A stretch of 64,000 nt of DNA, from assembly GCA_001655195.1 (NCBI GenBank), contig LPNY01000139.1:304746-368745 (forward strand). Direction: 5' to 3'. Source of the stretch: Arcobacter sp. EP1 (lineage in GTDB: Bacteria > Campylobacterota > Campylobacteria > Campylobacterales > Arcobacteraceae). Of the stretch, positions 31,895 to 43,094 are shown one piece after another. Every line of letters begins with the position of its first letter. Positions within the stretch are counted from its first letter, which is position 1. The position numbers and the translations under genes were made by a program. The notes under the pieces were generated by a model. It did not search any database, was not told where the DNA came from, and was given only the letters and a program-made list of their open reading frames with translations.

Positions 31895-33304
31895 TTACGA
31901 TAAATCTTTAAGTGTTGCAATGTTTGCTGCAAGTTTGTTATGAACTTCTAAGTACTCTAATTCTGCTTTAGAATCAGCAACTACTCCCGCACCTGCTTGG
32001 AAAATAACTTTATCTTCCGTTAGCATGGTTGTTCTAATTGTAATTGCTGAATCCATATTTCCATCAAATCCAAAATAGGCAATGCTTCCTGAATAGAAGT
32101 TTCTTTTTATCCCTTCAAATTGCGCGATTAATTCCATCGCTCTAATCTTTGGAGCACCTGTCATGGTTCCTGCTGTAAAAGTAGCAGCAAACAGGTCAAA
32201 CATATCATATTTATCGTCAATGACTGCTTCTACATCTGAAACAATATGCATAACGTGAGAGTATCTTTCAATTCGCATTAAATCAGTTACTTTTACCGTT
32301 CCTGGTTTAGCTACTCGTCCAACATCATTTCTTCCAAGATCAACTAACATTAGGTGTTCTGCTCTTTCTTTGACATCGTTGATGAGCTCAATTTCCATTT
32401 CGATATCTTTATCCAGAGTTTTTCCTCGTTTTCTTGTCCCTGCAATTGGGCGTAAAAGAAGATGTCCATCTACTAGTTTTATCATCACTTCTGGTGATGA
32501 CCCAGCAATCGAGAAGTTTTCAAATTCTAGGAAAAAGAGATAGGGACTTGGGTTTTTAGAACGTAAGGCTCTATAAAAACTTAAATGGTCAACTTTAGCT
32601 TTTTGAATAAACCTATTAGACATAAGTATTTGAAATACGTCCCCTGAACGAACCATCTCTTTAGAACGTGCAACCATATTAAAGAACTCTTCTTTTGAAT
32701 AGTTGAATTTTCCTTCATCGTAAAGTTCCGCTTTTTTTAGTGGAGAGAAAGTATATGGAGTAAAGAGTTCAGCCTCTATTGTTTCTAAGTCATCTTTTTT
32801 TTCTTCAACAGAAGTAACCATAACCAATTTAGATGTTTTGTGAGAGAATCCTAAAACAATTTTTGGTCGGATTAAATCTAGGTCTGGAATATTGAGTTGA
32901 TCTTCTAGGTTGTTCATGGAGTCTTTTAGTGTTGGTTCAAACTCTTTACCTATATCATAACCAATGTTTCCAATAAAACCATCAACAAGCCCAATACCCA
33001 ACTCTTGTGCTTTTTGTTTGTAAAACTCTTTATCAAAGTTTTTATAATATTTTTGTAAAAATTTTAAAGGATTGGATTCAACTTCTTCTACAACGCCTTC
33101 TTCATTTTTGTAAAAACAGGTGTTGTTTTCGTACCAAACTCGTTCTCTTGCCCCAATAGCAATAAAAGAGTAATTTCCATCTGCGGAGTTAATTGTACTT
33201 TCAAATAAAAATGTGATTTCGTTTTTATAGAGATTCTTAACTTTTTCATAGATCGAAACAGGTGTGAATTGATCTAGAAAAAGTTCTTTAGAGTAAAAAT
33301 TCAT
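31895..33304 (-). CDS. trpE: anthranilate synthase component I
   Basis: A 469-residue chorismate-utilising enzyme. The N-terminal region carries LFESTINSADGNYSFIAIG, resembling the tryptophan feedback site (LLES type), and the catalytic domain shows FQILMSNRF, PSPYLFFLEF, IAGSSPEVM, RPIAGTRKRG, LVDLGRNDVGRV, HIVSDVEA, TGAPKIRAMELI, GSIAYFGFDG and QAGAGVVADS. It converts chorismate to anthranilate. No trpG is adjacent, so tryptophan genes are dispersed here. It follows the SPOR gene by 15 bases. Confidence 0.92.
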   Translation of the reverse strand: MNFYSKELFLDQFTPVSIYEKVKNLYKNEITFLFESTINSADGNYSFIAIGARERVWYENNTCFYKNEEGVVEEVESNPLKFLQKYYKNFDKEFYKQKAQELGIGLVDGFIGNIGYDIGKEFEPTLKDSMNNLEDQLNIPDLDLIRPKIVLGFSHKTSKLVMVTSVEEKKDDLETIEAELFTPYTFSPLKKAELYDEGKFNYSKEEFFNMVARSKEMVRSGDVFQILMSNRFIQKAKVDHLSFYRALRSKNPSPYLFFLEFENFSIAGSSPEVMIKLVDGHLLLRPIAGTRKRGKTLDKDIEMEIELINDVKERAEHLMLVDLGRNDVGRVAKPGTVKVTDLMRIERYSHVMHIVSDVEAVIDDKYDMFDLFAATFTAGTMTGAPKIRAMELIAQFEGIKRNFYSGSIAYFGFDGNMDSAITIRTTMLTEDKVIFQAGAGVVADSKAELEYLEVHNKLAANIATLKDLS

Positions 33305-33319
33305 TAATTATTGTTACCT

Positions 33320-34369
33320 TTAAAATGACAATACAAATGCACTATTAATTTGTAGTTTTTGCTTAATTTGCGGCATTTGTGTTTGTGCATGGGCTTTATT
33401 TCGATACGGACCAATAAGTACTTTTGTATAGAGTTTATCTTTGATTTTAACTTTATAAAGTTTATACTCTAATCCTTTAGAACTAATAGTATCAAGGTAT
33501 TTTTGGCTAATTGGTTTAGAAAATGCGCCAATTTGAACAAAAGTTCCTTGTGGTTTAGTTGTGGTAACACTTGCTTTAGAAATTGCTTTTTGAACAGGTT
33601 TTTTTTCTACTTTTGGCTCAGTTTTAGCAAGAACTGCTTGCTCTTTTTTAACAGGTTTTGTAATTTTTACTGGGGTAGGCTTCTTTGTCTCTTTTGCCGG
33701 TGCTAAAATTTTGTCAATCTCTTTTTTTGGAGCAACTTTTAGGGGTTCAATTTTAGGTTGAACTTTTTTAGGTTGAACAATTTTTTTACCATTTTTAATA
33801 TCGAAAATATCTTCTTTTAATTCTTTTGCTTTTTTAACTTCTTTAGGGTCTGGAAGAGGTAATTTTATCTTTTTTTCTTCTTTTTCAATTGATTTTAAAT
33901 CAAGAGTAGCATTAGAAGCTTTTTGCTCTGCTTCAGTTTTTTGATCTTTTATATTTTTTAGTTTTTGATTAATAATTTTTTGATATTGTTTTTCAATATT
34001 ATCATCATTGAGTGCTTTTTCTTGTTTGATTTCTTCAGGCTTTTCTACAAAGCTTGATTCGTCATCATTAGATTTACTCGTTAAGACTCTAAATAGGACT
34101 ATTGTAATAAGAAATAAAACTATAAGTGCAAGTCCTAAAACAATATATTTCTTTTTATTGGGTTGTGCTGCAGGAGTTGATGTTTTCGCACCAAGCATGA
34201 TATCATCAAGTTCATTTTCAGCTTGTTCAATATCTTGATCGTACTTATAGGTTGAAACAGTTGGTGTATCAAGATTTGTATCAATCTCATTAATCTTTGA
34301 TTGAAGTTCTTCTTTTTCTTGTTTCAACTGAACATTTTTAATAAAATTTTCACCTTTGATTTCCATCAT
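33320..34369 (-). CDS. SPOR-domain membrane protein
   Basis: A 349-residue bitopic protein. A short cytoplasmic N terminus, one membrane helix at about 75-93 (KYIVLGLALIVLFLITIVLF), a long Lys/Glu/Pro-rich periplasmic linker, and a C-terminal SPOR domain (GTFVQIGAFSKPISQKYLDTI...LYTKVLIGPYRNKAHAQ). SPOR domains bind denuded peptidoglycan at division sites, so this resembles FtsN/DedD-type proteins functionally, without proving division function. Starts with two consecutive ATGs; RBS GGGGTTA. Confidence 0.85.
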   Translation of the reverse strand: MMEIKGENFIKNVQLKQEKEELQSKINEIDTNLDTPTVSTYKYDQDIEQAENELDDIMLGAKTSTPAAQPNKKKYIVLGLALIVLFLITIVLFRVLTSKSNDDESSFVEKPEEIKQEKALNDDNIEKQYQKIINQKLKNIKDQKTEAEQKASNATLDLKSIEKEEKKIKLPLPDPKEVKKAKELKEDIFDIKNGKKIVQPKKVQPKIEPLKVAPKKEIDKILAPAKETKKPTPVKITKPVKKEQAVLAKTEPKVEKKPVQKAISKASVTTTKPQGTFVQIGAFSKPISQKYLDTISSKGLEYKLYKVKIKDKLYTKVLIGPYRNKAHAQTQMPQIKQKLQINSAFVLSF

Positions 34370-34392
34370 TAACCCCTTGAATTTTTAGGTTT

Positions 34393-34417
34393 GTAAGCAG
34401 TTAGTTTAACTGCTTAC
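34393..34417 (-). terminator. perfect 11-bp hairpin after glyA
   Basis: GTAAGCAGTTA-GTT-TAACTGCTTAC lies between the glyA stop and the SPOR gene start on the minus strand. The following tract on that strand is A-rich rather than U-rich, so it may act as an attenuator or mRNA-stabilising end. Confidence 0.55.
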
Positions 34418-34427
34418 ATTGTACCAA

Positions 34428-35690
34428 TTAGTATGTTGATTTATTATAAATTACAAAGTTTCTTGCTAATTGTTTTAACTCTTCTTTAATGTTCGCTTGT
34501 AAATCGGTGTTATTAATATCATCTAATACATCACAAATTTTATTACCGATTACTTCAAATTCAGCTTCTTTCATTCCACGTGCAGTTAATGCTGGAGAAC
34601 CTACTCGAATACCTGAAGTTACAAAAGGACTTCGTGTTTCACCTGGAACAGTATTTTTATTTACAGTGATACCAGCATTTCCAAGTGCCGCATCTGCATC
34701 TTTTCCTGAAAAGTCTTTATTTAAAAATGATACTAATACCAAGTGGTTATCTGTACCATTAGAAACGATATCATATCCACGGTCCATTAATACTTTTCCT
34801 AAAACTGCTGCATTTGCTTTTACTTGTTTTGCATATGCTTTCCACTCTGGAGCTAAAATTTCTTTAAACGCTACTGCTTTTGCAGCCATTACGTGTACAA
34901 GTGGTCCACCTTGTAATCCTGGGAAAATTGCAGAGTTAATTTTCTTTGCAATATCTTCATCATTGCACATAATCATACCACCTCGAGGACCTCTAAGTGT
35001 TTTGTGTGTTGTTGTTGTAACAACATCTGCATATGGGAATGGGCTCATATGCTCACCCGCAGCTACTAAACCAGCAATATGTGCAATATCAGCAAATAAA
35101 ATTGCTCCTACTTCATCAGCAATTTCTCTAAATCGTTTAAAGTCAATCTCTCTTGCATATGCCGAAGCACCACAAACAATAATTTTTGGTTGTACAATTT
35201 TAGCAATATCTAATACTCTATCATAATTAATTCGACCATCTAACTCAACACCGTAATAAAATGCTGAATAGTTTTTACCAGAAAATGATGGTTTAGAACC
35301 ATGTGTTAAGTGTCCACCATGTGAAAGGTCCATACCTAAGATTTTGTCACCTGCTTTTAAAAGTGCTGCGTAAACTGCACCATTTGCTTGACTTCCTGAA
35401 TGAGGTTGAACATTTGCATAGTTACATCCAAAAATTTCACACGCTCTATCAATTGCTAACTGCTCAGCTTTGTCTGCAAATTCACATCCACCATAATATC
35501 TTTTGTATGGATAACCTTCTGCATATTTGTTTGTGAATACTGAACCCATTGTTTCCATAACTGCCGGGCTTGTAAAGTTTTCACTTGCAATCATCTCTAA
35601 ATGATCAGTTTGTCTTTCACACTCTTGTTCTACAAGATCAAAAATCTCTTTATCTGCTGTTTCTAAATTTGCGTTTGAAATAAAACTCAT
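34428..35690 (-). CDS. glyA: serine hydroxymethyltransferase
   Basis: A 420-residue PLP enzyme: [25 protein letters not shown] start, [51 protein letters not shown] and the PLP lysine box [16 protein letters not shown]. It interconverts serine and glycine, loading tetrahydrofolate with the one-carbon unit handled by FolD. Located between lysS and the SPOR gene. Confidence 0.97.
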   Translation of the reverse strand: MSFISNANLETADKEIFDLVEQECERQTDHLEMIASENFTSPAVMETMGSVFTNKYAEGYPYKRYYGGCEFADKAEQLAIDRACEIFGCNYANVQPHSGSQANGAVYAALLKAGDKILGMDLSHGGHLTHGSKPSFSGKNYSAFYYGVELDGRINYDRVLDIAKIVQPKIIVCGASAYAREIDFKRFREIADEVGAILFADIAHIAGLVAAGEHMSPFPYADVVTTTTHKTLRGPRGGMIMCNDEDIAKKINSAIFPGLQGGPLVHVMAAKAVAFKEILAPEWKAYAKQVKANAAVLGKVLMDRGYDIVSNGTDNHLVLVSFLNKDFSGKDADAALGNAGITVNKNTVPGETRSPFVTSGIRVGSPALTARGMKEAEFEVIGNKICDVLDDINNTDLQANIKEELKQLARNFVIYNKSTY

Positions 35691-35749
35691 ATTTCTTCTC
35701 CTAATTATTTATTATTTATTTTTTTCTTCGTTTTAAAAAAGTAACGTGA

Positions 35750-37270
35750 TTACTTTTGCTCTTCTTCGTGTAAATCAATCTCTTGTTTGATAGGTTTCAT
35801 AGCAGGGAAGAGTAATACATCTCTAATTGAGTGCTCATTAGTTAGCATCATAACTAATCTATCAATCCCAATTCCTTGTCCTGCGCATGGAGCCATACCA
35901 TATGAAAGTGCATTTACAAAGTCTTCATCCATTTCGTGTGCTTCGTCATCTCCACCTGACTCTTTTGCAGCCATTTGACCTTTAAATCGCTCTAATTGGT
36001 CTAGTGGATCATTAAGCTCAGAGAATGCATTAGCAATCTCTTTTCCTGCAATAAATAGCTCAAATCTGTCTGTCAAGTGCGGTTTATCATCACTTCGTCT
36101 TGCAAGCGGTGAAATCTCTACAGGGTATTCTGTAATAAAAGTAGGGTTAATTAATTTTGCTTCAACATATTCGTCAAATAGTTCACCTTGAAGTTGACCT
36201 AAGTTCATTTTTTCATTAACATCAACATTTGCAGCTTTTAAATAAGCAATAATTTTTTCTTTGTCTTCAGTAACATCAGCAGGAACCCCACCAATATCTG
36301 TTAATGATTGAATTAATGGAATCTCAGTAAAGTTTGTAAAATCAACCTCAAACTCTCCATATGGAAGTGTTGTTGGTAAATCTAAATGCTCAAAGAGAAA
36401 TTCAAAGTACTCTTTTGTTAGTGCAATTAAATCTTTATATGTTTTATAAGCCCAGTAAAACTCAATAGAAGTAAATTCAGGGTTGTGTGTTGCATCCATA
36501 CCTTCATTTCTAAAACATCTATTAATTTCAAATACCGCTTCAAATCCACCAACAATACATCTTTTTAAGTATAATTCAGGTGCAATTCTTAGGAACCTAT
36601 CAATACCCAATGCATTATGGTGTGTTGTAAAGGGTTTAGCATTTGCACCACCAGCAATTGGGTGCATCATTGGAGTTTCTACTTCTAGGAAACCTTTGTT
36701 TTCGAAGAATCTTCTAGTTAATGAGATAACTCTAGATCTTACGTGGAATGTTTTTCGTACTTCTGAGTTCATAATTAGGTCTAAATATCGTTGTCGATAT
36801 CGTAACTCTTTATCTGTTATTCCATGGAATTTTTCAGGTAGTGGAGAAATTGCTTTTGTTAAAATTTTTAAATCATGTACATGAAGTGATAACTCACCTT
36901 TGTTCGTTACAAATGGGTAACCAGATACTTCAATAATATCACCTACTTCAATCGTCTTTTTAAAGATATCATTGTAGAAACCTTCTGCTAAGTTGTCTCT
37001 AGCCACATAAATTTGTAACAGACCACTCTCATCTTCAATTTTAAGAAAACTTGCTTTTCCCATAAGTCGGAAGAATTTAATTCTTCCTGCAACTGTATAG
37101 TGTCTATTTTCATCACGTTTGTCTTCTGTTTGTGCAATATCACTGTTTACATTTAAATATTTTGAAATAGTTGTATTTCTTTTACTGTCATTAGCATAAG
37201 GGTTAATTTCTAACTCTCTTAGTCTGTTTGCCTTCTCTATTCTTTGTTGTATGTATTTATTTTCAAACAA
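35750..37270 (-). CDS. lysS: lysyl-tRNA synthetase (class II)
   Basis: A 506-residue class II synthetase with an OB-fold anticodon domain ([24 protein letters not shown]) followed by the catalytic core: motif 1 [19 protein letters not shown], motif 2 [24 protein letters not shown] and motif 3 [13 protein letters not shown]. It charges tRNA-Lys. Two bases separate it from the upstream cvpA gene. Confidence 0.97.
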   Translation of the reverse strand: MFENKYIQQRIEKANRLRELEINPYANDSKRNTTISKYLNVNSDIAQTEDKRDENRHYTVAGRIKFFRLMGKASFLKIEDESGLLQIYVARDNLAEGFYNDIFKKTIEVGDIIEVSGYPFVTNKGELSLHVHDLKILTKAISPLPEKFHGITDKELRYRQRYLDLIMNSEVRKTFHVRSRVISLTRRFFENKGFLEVETPMMHPIAGGANAKPFTTHHNALGIDRFLRIAPELYLKRCIVGGFEAVFEINRCFRNEGMDATHNPEFTSIEFYWAYKTYKDLIALTKEYFEFLFEHLDLPTTLPYGEFEVDFTNFTEIPLIQSLTDIGGVPADVTEDKEKIIAYLKAANVDVNEKMNLGQLQGELFDEYVEAKLINPTFITEYPVEISPLARRSDDKPHLTDRFELFIAGKEIANAFSELNDPLDQLERFKGQMAAKESGGDDEAHEMDEDFVNALSYGMAPCAGQGIGIDRLVMMLTNEHSIRDVLLFPAMKPIKQEIDLHEEEQK

Positions 37271-37272
37271 TA

Positions 37273-38046
37273 TTAATTTCCTTTTGTCACTTCTTCTGTA
37301 GTTGTGTTTAATTCTTCTTTGATGATTTTTGTTTCATCTGTTGGTGTCTCAATTTGCTCTCTAATTTGAGTTACTTTTTCATCAAGCTCTTTTTTAATTT
37401 CTTCATTGATGATTGATTTAGTTGTTTCTTCAACTTTGGCAGTTGTTTCTTCAACTTTTTCTTTAATGATTTGCGTTGTTGGTTTACTCTCTTTTTTTGT
37501 CTCTTCATTTTGTGAAGGAACAACTGCATCTACCGTTTTATCAACAGTGTTGACAAATTTAGAAGTATCAAGTTTCATAATATATGAACCTGTTTTTACT
37601 AAGAAAGGAAAAACAACAGATTTACTAAACTGTTTATCTAAGGTTGTTTTGAAAGAGTCAACTTGGTAAAGGGCATAGGCAATAACTGAAAAGATTAAAA
37701 ATATTTTAGCTGCACCAAAAGCAAATCCTAAGGTTCTATCAACAACGCCTAATCCACTCATTGACGTTACTTTGCTTAAAATCATTCCGATAACATAAAT
37801 AACTAACCAAAAAGCAATAAGTGCGGCAATAAAACCTAAAAGACTGATTGTTGCACTATTTTCTAATCCTAAAATAGGTTTGATTAATTCTCCAACAGTG
37901 TCTGATAGCCTAGACGCAACGAAAATTCCTCCTACAATTCCAATAAGACCGAATACCTCTTTTATAAACCCTTTAAAAAGTCCTTTTAGTCCTAAAAGAA
38001 CGGTAATAGCTATAATGACTATATCGAATGTAGTAAAATCTTGCAT
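37273..38046 (-). CDS. cvpA: CvpA-family membrane protein
   Basis: A 257-residue protein. The N-terminal 165 residues carry four membrane helices with the CvpA pattern ([34 protein letters not shown] at the start and the [14 protein letters not shown] loop). The remaining part is a long Lys/Glu/Thr-rich coiled-coil tail unique in length. CvpA homologues affect colicin V export, bile tolerance and surface properties in other bacteria; the role here is unknown. First gene of cvpA-lysS-glyA. Confidence 0.8.
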   Translation of the reverse strand: MQDFTTFDIVIIAITVLLGLKGLFKGFIKEVFGLIGIVGGIFVASRLSDTVGELIKPILGLENSATISLLGFIAALIAFWLVIYVIGMILSKVTSMSGLGVVDRTLGFAFGAAKIFLIFSVIAYALYQVDSFKTTLDKQFSKSVVFPFLVKTGSYIMKLDTSKFVNTVDKTVDAVVPSQNEETKKESKPTTQIIKEKVEETTAKVEETTKSIINEEIKKELDEKVTQIREQIETPTDETKIIKEELNTTTEEVTKGN

Positions 38047-38147
38047 CTATTTCCTTTAATTCGCCATGTTAGGTTTTGTTACTGGCTTTTATAATTATCG
38101 GGGATTATAGCAAAAAAACTTAAAATAGAAGTTTAATAGAAGAGAAA

Positions 38148-40355
38148 TTATTCTTTAAAATGAATGATAAAAGATGAACCTTGATACGTTTTGCCACAGT
38201 GCTCATAAGTACTGTTTTCTACGCTAATTGTTCCATTCATATGTTTTTGGATTATTTCTTGGGTCATATATAGCCCAATACCAGTACCTTGACTTTGATG
38301 TTTTGTCGTAAAATAGGGCTCAAAAATCTTATCAATGATACTCTTATCAATTCCCCCAGCATTGTCTTTTATGGTAAGTGTATTGTGTGAGTAATCAATA
38401 AAAATCAAACGATTTGTTTTTTGCAACTTAGCAAGTGCTTCAATAGCGTTTTGTAAGATATTTAAGATAGCTTGTTTAAACTCATTCTTGTAACCAAGTA
38501 TGGAAGCATTTTTGTCAATATTGGTAGTGCTTAGTTGAATTTGATTTGATTTAAGGTTATCTTTTATGAGTTTGATATCTTCCATAATAGCTTCATAAAT
38601 AAGAAAGTTTTCTTTTTGTTTATCTTGTTTAAAGAAGTTTTTAAAATCATCGATGGTTTGGGAAAGATATTGGGTACTACTTAAAATATGTTCACAGTTC
38701 TCTTCCACGGTTTTATCATCTAAAATTTTTAATTCATTTTGCATGAGTAAACTACTAGCAGATGTGGAAATGGAACTTAATGGTTGCCTCCATTGGTGGG
38801 CAATATTATGAAGCATCTCTCCCATTGCCGCCATTTTATTTTGTTGAAATAGTATGCGGTCTTTCTTTTTGTTGATACTTATCTCTTTTTCGATACGTTC
38901 TTCTAGCGTTTCGTTGAGTTGTTTGAGCTCTTTTGTTTTAAAGTCAACGATAAGTTCAAGATTATCATTAAGATTTTTGAGTTCTTGTTGTCGTTCAATC
39001 TCTTGAGTAATATCAGTGAGTGTTACAATAATATAAGGCTTAGGTTCATTAGCAAATTGATTGAGTTTTACATGGAGATTAAAATGATGCAAAATTTCCT
39101 CATAATACATAGCCGCTTTAAAACTTTTTTCTGGATGGGCTAAGATATGCTCTGCCCAATTGTTCCCATCATAATCTATATCAATAACGTATTGATTACT
39201 GTTCATATCAATAAAATAGTCACAAACACAGTCATGGTCAAACTTAAAGGCTTCGAGATTTTCATACATAGGAAAAAACTCAAAAAGTTTTTGATTGGCT
39301 TCTTGTAATTGCACGCCGTCAGTGATGATAATAATATTTTGTTGTGAATCCAAAACCTCTTGATTTTTCTCTTTTTGTATGATAGTTGAATTATAGTATT
39401 GTCTGATTCTATTTGAGTAAAGGTAGTAGCTAATAATCGTAAAAATAAATCCCAAAATAATAATTACAATAAAAACAAAAATAAAAGAAGTCTGTTTAAA
39501 ACTAAGGATTTGTTCAATATCGATATTTTTTATCTCTTTAGCTAAAACAACATATCCAATATGTTTATTTAATTCAATAATTTCAAATGTTGATAATAGC
39601 ATATTATCGATAGTTTTATACTCTTTTTGAGCTAAAAATTTTTCAAGATTCACATTGTTTAATAGCTTAATCAAACGCTCTTTCGCATTTAAATTTGCAA
39701 TATAATAATCTTTGATAAATTTCTTTGTAAAGGGGTGGGTGATTTTAGATTTATAACTTTTATCTGCAAGAATAATCGAATCAATGTTTTCTTCTTCTAG
39801 GGTCCTAGAAATTGAGTTGAAATGCGTAATTATTTCAAAAACTCCTAAAAGTTCTTTCCCATTAAAAATAGGTATCATCGTTTTAAAAGTCATATCATAA
39901 CGACCAACACTAATGGATGTTTGTATTTTTTTATTTATTAGAATATTTTGCACATCGGGTCTAAAAAGTAGCGAGTCATTGTTTTGTTCTGTCCAGCTTC
40001 TGTAAAAACTTTTTCCCTCTTTGGTAAAAACTTGAAACCAAACGTTTTTGAATTTTGTTTTTTCCCTTAGTTCCAGTGAAAAGGAGTTGAATTCTAACAG
40101 TGAATTGTTTTCTAAAAGCAGGGCTTCTTTTATTTTCTCATTTTTTGCAGCAGATATGGCAAAAGCCAAGGTTGCATTTTTTTTATCTTCAATCAAGGTG
40201 GAGAGGTTTTTTTTCATATGATTAGAAATAGTAATATATTTTTGTTCTAATCGTAGGTTTCCTTCTTCTTGAATATAGTTATAGGATATAGTTGCAATAA
40301 CAAGCGATACTATAAAATAAATAGCAATTGTAATAATAGTTTTGTTTTTAAGCAT
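38148..40355 (-). CDS. membrane sensor histidine kinase with periplasmic sensor domain
   Basis: A 735-residue orphan kinase. Membrane helix near residues 7-26, a roughly 250-residue periplasmic double-Cache-type region (FKNVWFQVFTKEGKSFYRSW, KTMIPIFNGKELLGVFEIITHF), a second helix at about 290-312, a PAS-like domain (about 330-455), a coiled-coil linker, then HisKA with the H-box HNIAHQWRQPLSSIS, and HATPase_c (N-box NILQNAIEALAK, G1 DNAGGID, G2 GTGIGLYM). The H-box form HxxAHQWRQPL is abundant in Arcobacter-like genomes. No response regulator is adjacent, so its output and ligand are unknown. Confidence 0.85.
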   Translation of the reverse strand: MLKNKTIITIAIYFIVSLVIATISYNYIQEEGNLRLEQKYITISNHMKKNLSTLIEDKKNATLAFAISAAKNEKIKEALLLENNSLLEFNSFSLELREKTKFKNVWFQVFTKEGKSFYRSWTEQNNDSLLFRPDVQNILINKKIQTSISVGRYDMTFKTMIPIFNGKELLGVFEIITHFNSISRTLEEENIDSIILADKSYKSKITHPFTKKFIKDYYIANLNAKERLIKLLNNVNLEKFLAQKEYKTIDNMLLSTFEIIELNKHIGYVVLAKEIKNIDIEQILSFKQTSFIFVFIVIIILGFIFTIISYYLYSNRIRQYYNSTIIQKEKNQEVLDSQQNIIIITDGVQLQEANQKLFEFFPMYENLEAFKFDHDCVCDYFIDMNSNQYVIDIDYDGNNWAEHILAHPEKSFKAAMYYEEILHHFNLHVKLNQFANEPKPYIIVTLTDITQEIERQQELKNLNDNLELIVDFKTKELKQLNETLEERIEKEISINKKKDRILFQQNKMAAMGEMLHNIAHQWRQPLSSISTSASSLLMQNELKILDDKTVEENCEHILSSTQYLSQTIDDFKNFFKQDKQKENFLIYEAIMEDIKLIKDNLKSNQIQLSTTNIDKNASILGYKNEFKQAILNILQNAIEALAKLQKTNRLIFIDYSHNTLTIKDNAGGIDKSIIDKIFEPYFTTKHQSQGTGIGLYMTQEIIQKHMNGTISVENSTYEHCGKTYQGSSFIIHFKE

Positions 40356-40508
40356 CTTTTCTCATTCCCATAGTATAGAAAATATTATAACTTACTCTTA
40401 TTTACAAGAATGTTAATAAAATTATTATTATTACATATTTGTGACATTTGTAGAAACATGGATTTTAGCTTTACTGCATCTTAATATTTTTTGGATAAAA
40501 TATCGACC

Positions 40509-41579
40509 ATGATAAAACGATACCCAACCAAGAAAATTTATGTGGGTGATGTAGCTATAGGGGGTGATGCCCCTATATCTGTACAATCCATGACATATAC
40601 TAAAACAAGTGATATTGAAGCCACTGTTGAACAAATACGAGCCTTACATTTTGCAGGGGCAGATATTGTACGTGTGGCAGTTCCAGATATGGCAGCTGCA
40701 AATGCTTTAAAAGCTATCAAAGAACAAACAACATTACCTCTTGTTGCAGATATCCATTTTAACCACAAGCTGGCTTTAATAGCTGCAGAATCTGTTGATT
40801 GTATTCGAATCAACCCAGGAAATATTGGTAGTAAAGAGCGGGTCAAAGAAGTAGTACGGGCGTGTCAAGAAAGAAATTTACCCATTCGAATAGGTGTAAA
40901 CTGTGGAAGTTTAGAGTCCCAATTTGAAGATAAATATGGCCAAACTCCTGAAGGTATGGTCGCTAGTGCTGATTATAATATAAAATTTTTAGAAGATTTA
41001 GGCTTTACTGATATCAAAATTTCTCTAAAAGCCAGTGATGTTCAACGAACAGTACAAGCTTATAGAGACTTAAGACCTATGAATAATTATCCTTTCCATT
41101 TAGGCGTAACTGAAGCTGGGACACTGTTTCACTCAACAATTAAATCATCTATTGCATTAGGAAGTTTACTACTGGATGGAATTGGCGACACAATGCGTAT
41201 TTCAATTACAGGTGAGCTTGAAAAAGAGATCGAAGTAGGACGGGCAATTTTAAAAGATGCTGGACTCACAAAAGAGGGGCTTAATATTATTTCGTGTCCA
41301 ACGTGTGGGCGAATAGAAGCTGATTTAGTTAGTGCAGTTGCCCAAGTAGAAGAAAAAACAAAACATATTAAAACACCACTCAATGTTTCAGTCATGGGGT
41401 GTGTTGTAAATGCCTTAGGTGAAGCAAAAAGTGCAGATGTAGCAATCGCATACGGAAAAGGAAGTGGTTTAATCATCAAAAAAGGTGAAACCATTGCCAA
41501 ACTGCCAACGGATGAATTATTAGAACGTTTCTTAAAAGAAGTGGAATTTGAAGCCAAAAAAGAAGAGGAACAAAAGTAA
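40509..41579 (+). CDS. ispG: 4-hydroxy-3-methylbut-2-enyl diphosphate synthase (IspG/GcpE)
   Basis: A 356-residue IspG of the MEP isoprenoid pathway: [70 protein letters not shown], and the iron-sulfur cysteines in IISCPTCGR and SVMGCVVN. It feeds undecaprenyl phosphate synthesis, needed for the glycan locus. ATG 40509 matches the family start; an upstream TTG at 40491 is not needed. Followed after three bases by dnaB. Confidence 0.95.
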   Translation: MIKRYPTKKIYVGDVAIGGDAPISVQSMTYTKTSDIEATVEQIRALHFAGADIVRVAVPDMAAANALKAIKEQTTLPLVADIHFNHKLALIAAESVDCIRINPGNIGSKERVKEVVRACQERNLPIRIGVNCGSLESQFEDKYGQTPEGMVASADYNIKFLEDLGFTDIKISLKASDVQRTVQAYRDLRPMNNYPFHLGVTEAGTLFHSTIKSSIALGSLLLDGIGDTMRISITGELEKEIEVGRAILKDAGLTKEGLNIISCPTCGRIEADLVSAVAQVEEKTKHIKTPLNVSVMGCVVNALGEAKSADVAIAYGKGSGLIIKKGETIAKLPTDELLERFLKEVEFEAKKEEEQK

Positions 41580-41582
41580 GCT

Positions 41583-43022
41583 ATGGATAGTGTATACAGT
41601 ATAAATATAGAACGAGCGGTTCTTAGTTCAATTCTTTTTAACCCTGAAGAAATAGAAGATATTTTAGGGGTGCTAAAAGCCAAAGATTTTTACCTTCCTG
41701 CTCATCAAAAAATCTTTGATGTTATGGAAAAGCTGCATCAAAATGATATGCCAATTGACGAAGAGTTCATTCGAAAAAAAATTGATAACAAAGATGTAGA
41801 TGACTCGATTCTAATTGAGATTCTTTCCGCCAATCCTATTACAAACACGATGGCATATGTAAGAGAAATTAAAGATGGAAGTGTTAAACGAGAACTTGCA
41901 ACCCTAGCAACAACTATAAAAAAAGTTGCCATTGAAGATGATATCTTAGCTACAGAAGCTGTTGATACAGTACAAAATGCGTTGTATAAAATTACCACCG
42001 ATTCTTCTTCAACTGAGTTAAAAGATATGGAGACTATTTCTGGTGAAACGCTTGATTATATCAAACGTATGAAAGAGATGGGAAATAAATATCTTATTGG
42101 TGAAACTACTGGGTTTTATAATCTTGATAAAAAAACAACAGGATTTAATGCGGGTGACTTAGTTATTATTGCAGCACGTCCTGCCATGGGTAAAACTGCA
42201 CTTGTACTTAATATGGGACTGAAAAATGTTGAAGCCGGTAAAGGGGTAATTATTTTCTCCCTAGAAATGCCAGCTGAACAGTTGATGTTAAGAATGCTAA
42301 GTGCTAAGACCTCTATTCCTCTACAAAATCTTCGTAAAGGGGATATGGATGATAGCCAATGGAGCAATCTTTCTAGAGCCTTCGATGATTTACAAAGTAA
42401 AAAACTTTTTGTTGATGATGGGGGAAGTCTCAATATCAATCAGTTGCGTGCAAGAGTAAGAAAATTATCTCAAAATCAAGATAACAATATTTCTATGATT
42501 ATTATCGATTACCTTCAGCTGATGCAAGGAACCGGTGGAAAAGATAGACATATTGAAGTTTCTGAAATCTCAAGAGGGCTTAAACTGTTAGCAAGAGAGA
42601 TGGGTATACCTGTTATCGCCTTGTCTCAGCTAAATCGTGGACTAGAAAACAGACCCGATAAACGACCAATGCTTTCGGACCTAAGAGAATCAGGTTCCAT
42701 CGAACAAGATGCCGATATTATCATGTTCGTATACCGTGATGATGTTTATAAAGAGCGAGATGAAGCCCGAAAAGAGAAAGAGGCAAAAGATAGAGGAGAA
42801 GAGTACAAATCAACCTTTATCAATAAGCCAATTGAAGAAGCCGAAATTATTATAGGAAAACAAAGAGCGGGACCAATTGGGACTGTAAAACTGGACTTCC
42901 AAAAAGAGTTCACTCGATTTGTTGATAAAGAGAATTCACATGAAGCTCCAATCGAAGTTGTTTTTGAAAGTGTGGCTGATGTGAATAAGGAAACAAATAT
43001 GGATATGCCTAATATATTATAA
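41583..43022 (+). CDS. dnaB: replicative DNA helicase
   Basis: A 479-residue DnaB. N-terminal helical domain (ERAVLSSILFNPEEIEDIL), linker, and RecA-like motor: Walker A ARPAMGKTAL, IFSLEMPAEQLMLRM, Walker B SMIIIDYLQLMQG, ALSQLNRGLENRPDKRP and the KQRAGPIGTVKLDF end. It unwinds DNA at the fork. It forms a pair with ispG and is followed by an intrinsic terminator. Confidence 0.97.
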   Translation: MDSVYSINIERAVLSSILFNPEEIEDILGVLKAKDFYLPAHQKIFDVMEKLHQNDMPIDEEFIRKKIDNKDVDDSILIEILSANPITNTMAYVREIKDGSVKRELATLATTIKKVAIEDDILATEAVDTVQNALYKITTDSSSTELKDMETISGETLDYIKRMKEMGNKYLIGETTGFYNLDKKTTGFNAGDLVIIAARPAMGKTALVLNMGLKNVEAGKGVIIFSLEMPAEQLMLRMLSAKTSIPLQNLRKGDMDDSQWSNLSRAFDDLQSKKLFVDDGGSLNINQLRARVRKLSQNQDNNISMIIIDYLQLMQGTGGKDRHIEVSEISRGLKLLAREMGIPVIALSQLNRGLENRPDKRPMLSDLRESGSIEQDADIIMFVYRDDVYKERDEARKEKEAKDRGEEYKSTFINKPIEEAEIIIGKQRAGPIGTVKLDFQKEFTRFVDKENSHEAPIEVVFESVADVNKETNMDMPNIL

Positions 43023-43046
43023 TAGTGATAAAATTGTCGCTATTAT
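43019..43046 (+). terminator. intrinsic terminator after dnaB
   Basis: ATAATAGTGA (43019-43028) pairs with TCGCTATTAT (43037-43046), ten base pairs with one G-U, and is followed by GAAATTTTTATAAAA. It separates dnaB from the glycan locus promoter. Confidence 0.65.
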
Positions 43047-43067
43047 GAAATTTTTATAAAAGTTAGA

Positions 43068-43073
43068 TATAAT
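43068..43073 (+). promoter_or_regulatory. -10 box at the head of the glycan locus
   Basis: TATAAT in the context AGTTAGATATAATAACGCG, about 22 bases before the ugd start; T-rich upstream, no clear -35. No other comparably good promoter was seen upstream of the following glycan genes. Confidence 0.55.
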
Positions 43074-43094
43074 AACGCGAATAAAAGAGAGAAG

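Noticed and set aside
34489..35226. 245-codon open frame on the plus strand
   Set aside because: It is the antisense shadow of glyA, low in complexity and without a ribosome site.
41129..41683. 184-codon open frame on the minus strand
   Set aside because: It is antisense to ispG and dnaB, which have clear family motifs.
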